Shown piece after piece: positions 61,601 to 64,000 of a DNA stretch of 64,000 nt. Position 1 is the stretch's first letter. Every line of letters begins with the position of its first letter. The DNA is from Asterias rubens (Eukaryota; Echinodermata; Asteroidea; Forcipulatida; Asteriidae), in NCBI RefSeq assembly GCF_902459465.1, contig NC_047065.1, positions 7,695,521 through 7,759,520 of the forward strand. Direction: 5' to 3'. The notes below the pieces were generated by a model. It did no database searches and was not told the DNA's origin. It saw only the letters and a program-made list of their open reading frames with translations. The translations under genes were made by a program, and so were the position numbers.

Positions 61601-63155
61601 TTCTAGTGAGTTCTTTCATTACATCAGATACAATACTCAATATGCTGGATGCACTCAGGTGAGTTCTAGTGAGTTCTTTCATTACATCAGATACAATACT
61701 CAATATGCTGGATGCACTCAGGTGGGTTCTAGTGAGTTCTTTCATTACATTAGATACAATATTCAATATGCTGTTTGCACTCAGTTGAGTTCTAGTGAGT
61801 TATTTCATTACACCAGATACAATACTCAATATGCTGGATGCACTCAGGTGAGTTCTAGTGAGTTCCTCCTTTACATTAGATACAATACTCAATATAAACG
61901 ATGCAATGGGTCATCAAAGTTGTGAGAGAATAATGTGAGAACACATGATGCTTTCAGATGCTTGAATTTGAGACCGCACAACCTCGTAATCAAATTCCTG
62001 AACAATTACTTCTTTCTCGAAAGCTACATTACTTCCGAGGGAGCCGTTTCTAACAGTGTTTTATACTATCAATAGCTCTCCATTACTTGTTACCAAGTAA
62101 GTTTTTATGTTAAACATGATTTTGAGTAATTACCAATAGTGTCCACTGACTTTAAACTCAGACAATAGGATGGGATGGGCCTACACCATGCCACATCTCG
62201 TGCACCAAATGTCTTTTCTTTCGTTGTCTTGTTCTATGTTCCAACTTTCTGATAACAATTCATTACATTGATTATTACCAGAACAATGTTGAGTTCTTTG
62301 CCCAGCCTCAAGAATTTGTCACATCTATAGTTGGGTCATGTGGATGGGGAAAGGTACACTACGCCTATTTGAGGAGCAGAAAATCTTATATCACATTTAA
62401 ACACATAAAATATGGCCGTCCGGGTATTACAGAAATAATATTGATAAAAAACGTAAATTTATTGATTTGGTTTTCAGATTTTATAGCCAATTTAAAATGG
62501 TGCATCGAATGGCTTGCGTTTGGGCAATCATTAAAGACAGTGGACACTATTGGTAATTGTCAAAGACCAGTCTTCTCACTTGGTGTATCTCAACATAAGC
62601 ATAAAATAACAAACCTGTGAACAATTGAGCTCAATTGGTCATCGAAGTTGCGAGATAATAATGAAAGAAAAAACACACTTGTGTGAAGTGTGTGACAAGT
62701 TGTGTACTTTCAGATGCTTGATTTCGAGACCTCAAATTCTAAACTTGAGGTCTCGAAATCAAATTTGTGGAAAATTACTTCTTTCTCCAAAACTACTTTA
62801 TTTCAGAGGGAACCGTTTCTCAAAATGTTTTATACTACCAACGTCTCCCCGTTACTCGTTACCAAGTAAGGTTTTATGCTAATAATTATTTTGAATAATT
62901 ACCAATAGTGTCCACTGACTTTAAACTCTTGTTTCTATTTTCTCTGTATTTCTCTACAGGATTGAGATAGAAAGGGGTTTCATGCCATGGGCTTCTCTCA
63001 CTGTACACGGCTTTCAAGATTCTCCCGTTTCGTGGTCAACCAAAGAGCATGGTTTCCATAAGTTTGGAGACAACTTGTATACATTTTTCATCTTTCCCAA
63101 TGAGCAGAGATATTGGTTACTCATGAATATTGGAGGTCATGATATCTGTCCTTAA
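52676..63155 (+). CDS. RPP40: Ribonuclease P/MRP subunit p40, eight coding exons
   Basis: Coding exons: 52676-52786, 53927-54071, 54764-54829, 56048-56146, 57079-57204, 58184-58454, 60377-60511 and 62960-63155. All GT-AG borders and phases agree, giving about 382 residues (human 363). Landmarks are 'HIDTHSVAAILPTGKLILSV', 'SKDLYEELGLEGKPCQFEKP', 'RVQWCLKERLDMTFDILLAW', 'CEASEVYEWLGAIACECK', 'WTGFITPDTILNMLDALR', 'FMPWASLTVHGFQDSPVSW' and 'GDNLYTFFIFPNEQRYWLLM'. RPP40 is a protein subunit of nuclear RNase P (tRNA 5' maturation) and RNase MRP (rRNA processing). Exons 1-2 have an upstream twin at 47871/49122. The intron after exon 7 holds a minisatellite derived from the exon 7 border. It lies downstream of EMC4 on the same strand, with its own start codon. 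Confidence 0.93.
53243..53375. mobile_element. Palindromic hAT-like MITE (duplication copy 2)
   Basis: Copy of 48438-48570 with the same TCGATGAT flanks; it arose by the 4.8-kb duplication. Confidence 0.85.
54840..55035. repeat. Interspersed repeat, copy in RPP40 intron 3
   Basis: Shares 'aaatacccagctgtcagaca', 'ctgcactagtagt', 'attagtgaaattttac' and 'tctgagatctgggtac' with 57655-57832 in intron 5. The family is unknown. Confidence 0.65.
55242..55426. repeat. Possible MITE with 'ATAGACCTTA' inverted ends
   Basis: Left 'aatagaccttatgcag' and right 'tttaaggtctata' are inverted. 'cttagaggt' and 'acctctaagatgg' also pair. Homology between the arms is patchy. Confidence 0.45.
55545..55573. repeat. 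(GTTT)n microsatellite
   Basis: Seven or so GTTT units in RPP40 intron 3. Confidence 0.9.
56334..56711. mobile_element. Palindromic MITE, 'AAGGAACACGTTGCCTTGGA' family
   Basis: Left end 'aaggaacacgttgccttgga' and right end 'tccaaggcaacgtgttcctt' are exact complements. Long inner arms pair ('aaaatgcatatgggtagaaa', 'gactcccatataaatggcc'). About 375 bp in RPP40 intron 4. Confidence 0.9.
57655..57832. repeat. Interspersed repeat, copy in RPP40 intron 5
   Basis: Diverged relative of 54840-55035, same orientation. Confidence 0.65.
58477..58680. repeat. Palindromic MITE with 'AGACGATGTGACC' ends
   Basis: 'agacgatgtgacct' at the left and 'aggtcacatcgtct' at the right are exact complements. Inner 'gccgggcaaaaagacgcgc' pairs loosely with 'gcgcatattgccgggcaaaa' (inverted). 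In RPP40 intron 6. Confidence 0.75.
58822..59275 (-). repeat. tRNA-derived SINE, minus strand
   Basis: On the minus strand the head (59275 downwards) reads 'ggcgtgtcatggcctagcgg', then 'gggtttgagtctgtgacacc' and 'tgtccttaagcaagacact', matching the SINE at 14672. The body has a pentamer tract (TTGAA)n at 59137-59158 and 'ccttcggatgggacgtacac'. The far end is near 'aagcgccttgagcatcactg'. Confidence 0.65.
59473..59665 (-). repeat. tRNA-derived SINE fragment (copy 2 of the 471-640 family)
   Basis: Shares 'tttacccatatacactgatg' and 'ctgtgaaaaaaatcacaggc' with 500-580, and a degenerate B-box ('gggtttgaatcccac' on the minus strand). Confidence 0.55.
59666..60376. other. RPP40 intron 6, distal part
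   Basis: No repeat family or gene recognised up to the exon 7 acceptor (gtgttattcag). Confidence 0.4.
60479..61925 (+). repeat. 63-bp minisatellite derived from RPP40 exon 7 and its splice donor
   Basis: Unit: 31 bp equal to the 3' end of exon 7 ('atacaatactcaatatgctg', 'gatgcactcag') plus 32 bp of intron start ('gtgagttctagtgagttctt', 'tcattacatcag'). About 15 units lie at 60479-61411 and about six at 61499-61870. The second block repeats 61035-61461 with an offset of 464 bp. Most units keep CAG|gtgagt or CAG|gtaagt; variants include gtgggt, cgggtaagt and agttgagt. The unit is a multiple of three, giving artefactual long frames on both strands. Confidence 0.95.
61907..62157. repeat. MITE family 'CAGTGGACACTATTGGTAATT', truncated by the minisatellite
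   Basis: Starts inside the family at 'gggtcatcaaagttgtgaga' and runs to 'accaatagtgtccactgact'. The same truncated start also occurs at 61443-61490, before the second minisatellite block. Confidence 0.8.
62531..62925. repeat. MITE family 'CAGTGGACACTATTGGTAATT', full copy in RPP40 intron 7
   Basis: Inverted ends 'ttaaagacagtggacactat' and 'atagtgtccactgactttaa', and central palindrome 'tgatttcgagacctcaaatt' / 'aacttgaggtctcgaaatca'. Confidence 0.88.
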
Positions 63156-63258
63156 CACAGAAGGGTTTTCACTTCTATGCATTTTTTATCGGTGAGTTAT
63201 TAGTTTGAAAATACTAGTATATTTTATAAATTCACAGCACTTGATAAATCAAATATAC

Positions 63259-63660
63259 TCAAAGACAGTGGACACTATTGGTAATTGTCAAAGACTAGCC
63301 TTCACAGTTTGTGTATCTCAACATATGCATAAAATAACAAACCTGTGAAAATTTGAGCTCAATCGGTCTTCGAATTTGTGAGATAATAATGAAAGATAAA
63401 AACACCCTTGTCACACGAAGGTGTGTGCTTTCTGATGCTTGATTTCGAGACCTCAAATTCTAAACTTGAGGTCTCGAAATCAAATTCGTGGAAAATTACT
63501 TCTTTCTCGAAAACTACTCAATTCCAGAGGGAGCTGTTTCTCACAATGTTTTAAACTATCAACCTCTCCCTGTTTTATACTATCAACCTCGCAAAATCAA
63601 GAACGGTTTTATGATAATTTTTTTTTTTTAGTAATTACCAACAGTGTCCACTGCCTTTAA
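63259..63660. repeat. MITE family 'CAGTGGACACTATTGGTAATT', full copy 3' of RPP40
   Basis: Ends 'tcaaagacagtggacactat' and 'acagtgtccactgcctttaa', with the central palindrome as in the other copies. It lies about 100 bp after the RPP40 stop and may be part of its 3' UTR. Confidence 0.88.
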
Positions 63661-64000
63661 AACATTTCTCGATTTCCCTCGGTTATCTTGAAACCAAACG
63701 GTAAGTCTCATCAAAGTTGTCATGGGCCGAATTTGAGGGGGGGGGGGGGCGACCCACAAGATCAAGGTCTATGTCCACAGCATTGATATGTTGAACTTCA
63801 TCAGACAACGCCCTCATTTGACCTTATCATTTTGTATCTTGATCTGTGAATACATGTTCTGCACACTTTCGGCAAGCCAAGTGTTTTGTATAATGATGTG
63901 CCCATTTGACTGCTGGTGCTGCACATTACTAGGAGTTGCTTATTACTAAGGAGTTGACATGGTTGCTAAATGCCTGATTAACATGAGTATCAAAGTTGCT
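63661..64000. other. Sequence downstream of RPP40
   Basis: Poly-G run of about 11 at 63737-63748. No gene recognised. Confidence 0.4.

Noticed and set aside
60479..61925. CRISPR-like array
   Set aside because: The units are contiguous tandem repeats without unique spacers in an animal intron.

Overview
The window is animal nuclear DNA. It holds multi-exon genes with GT-AG introns, a dense mix of retrotransposon and DNA-transposon remnants, tRNA-derived SINEs and palindromic MITEs. The MITE and SINE families, and the gene families below, look to me like an echinoderm, possibly a sea star. That is recognition from memory, not proof.

Positions 1 to about 27,100 are a graveyard of mobile elements. 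In order they contain: a Penelope-like element (reverse transcriptase plus GIY-YIG nuclease, two in-frame stops); scraps of LINE and piggyBac; a 2.3-kb unit (TatD-like, SGNH-like and 'GDWHxLKNFQ' fragments) present twice, at 4172-6511 and 17104-19458; a decayed cysteine-rich, 'DHEEADAR' transposon-type gene (7031-8596); an unrecognised coiled-coil gene with one intron and one frameshift (9341-11532); a pogo-type MITE whose empty target site survives next to it; three copies of a BEN-domain exon pair that share the same in-frame TGA; a 12-bp minisatellite; Ty3/gypsy fragments; and a 4.55-kb DNA transposon (19459-24010) with an open 672-codon transposase-like gene, 12-bp terminal inverted repeats and seven copies of a 14-bp motif in its flanks.

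Positions 28,800 to 63,155 carry three conserved host genes that I could assemble exon by exon with consistent splice phases. NGDN (neuroguidin, 12 coding exons, minus strand, 28820-40779) lies head to head with EMC4 (five coding exons, plus strand, from 41083), with about 300 bp between their start codons. RPP40 (RNase P/MRP subunit p40, eight coding exons, plus strand) follows EMC4 and ends at 63155. Their introns are full of MITEs, SINEs and LINE tails, several with clean target-site duplications.

Two structures in the gene half stand out. A nearly perfect 4805-bp direct tandem duplication (44721-49525 and 49526-54330) contains the last exon of EMC4 and the first two exons of RPP40, so each gene still has a complete exon set. 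The intron after RPP40 exon 7 holds a 63-bp minisatellite, about 20 units in two blocks, built from the 3' end of that exon and its splice donor. The array therefore carries many near-perfect 5' splice sites and acceptor-like AGs in the sense direction.

The three host genes serve basic functions (ribosome biogenesis/translation control, ER membrane-protein insertion, tRNA/rRNA processing). The transposon half has no evident role in host physiology.
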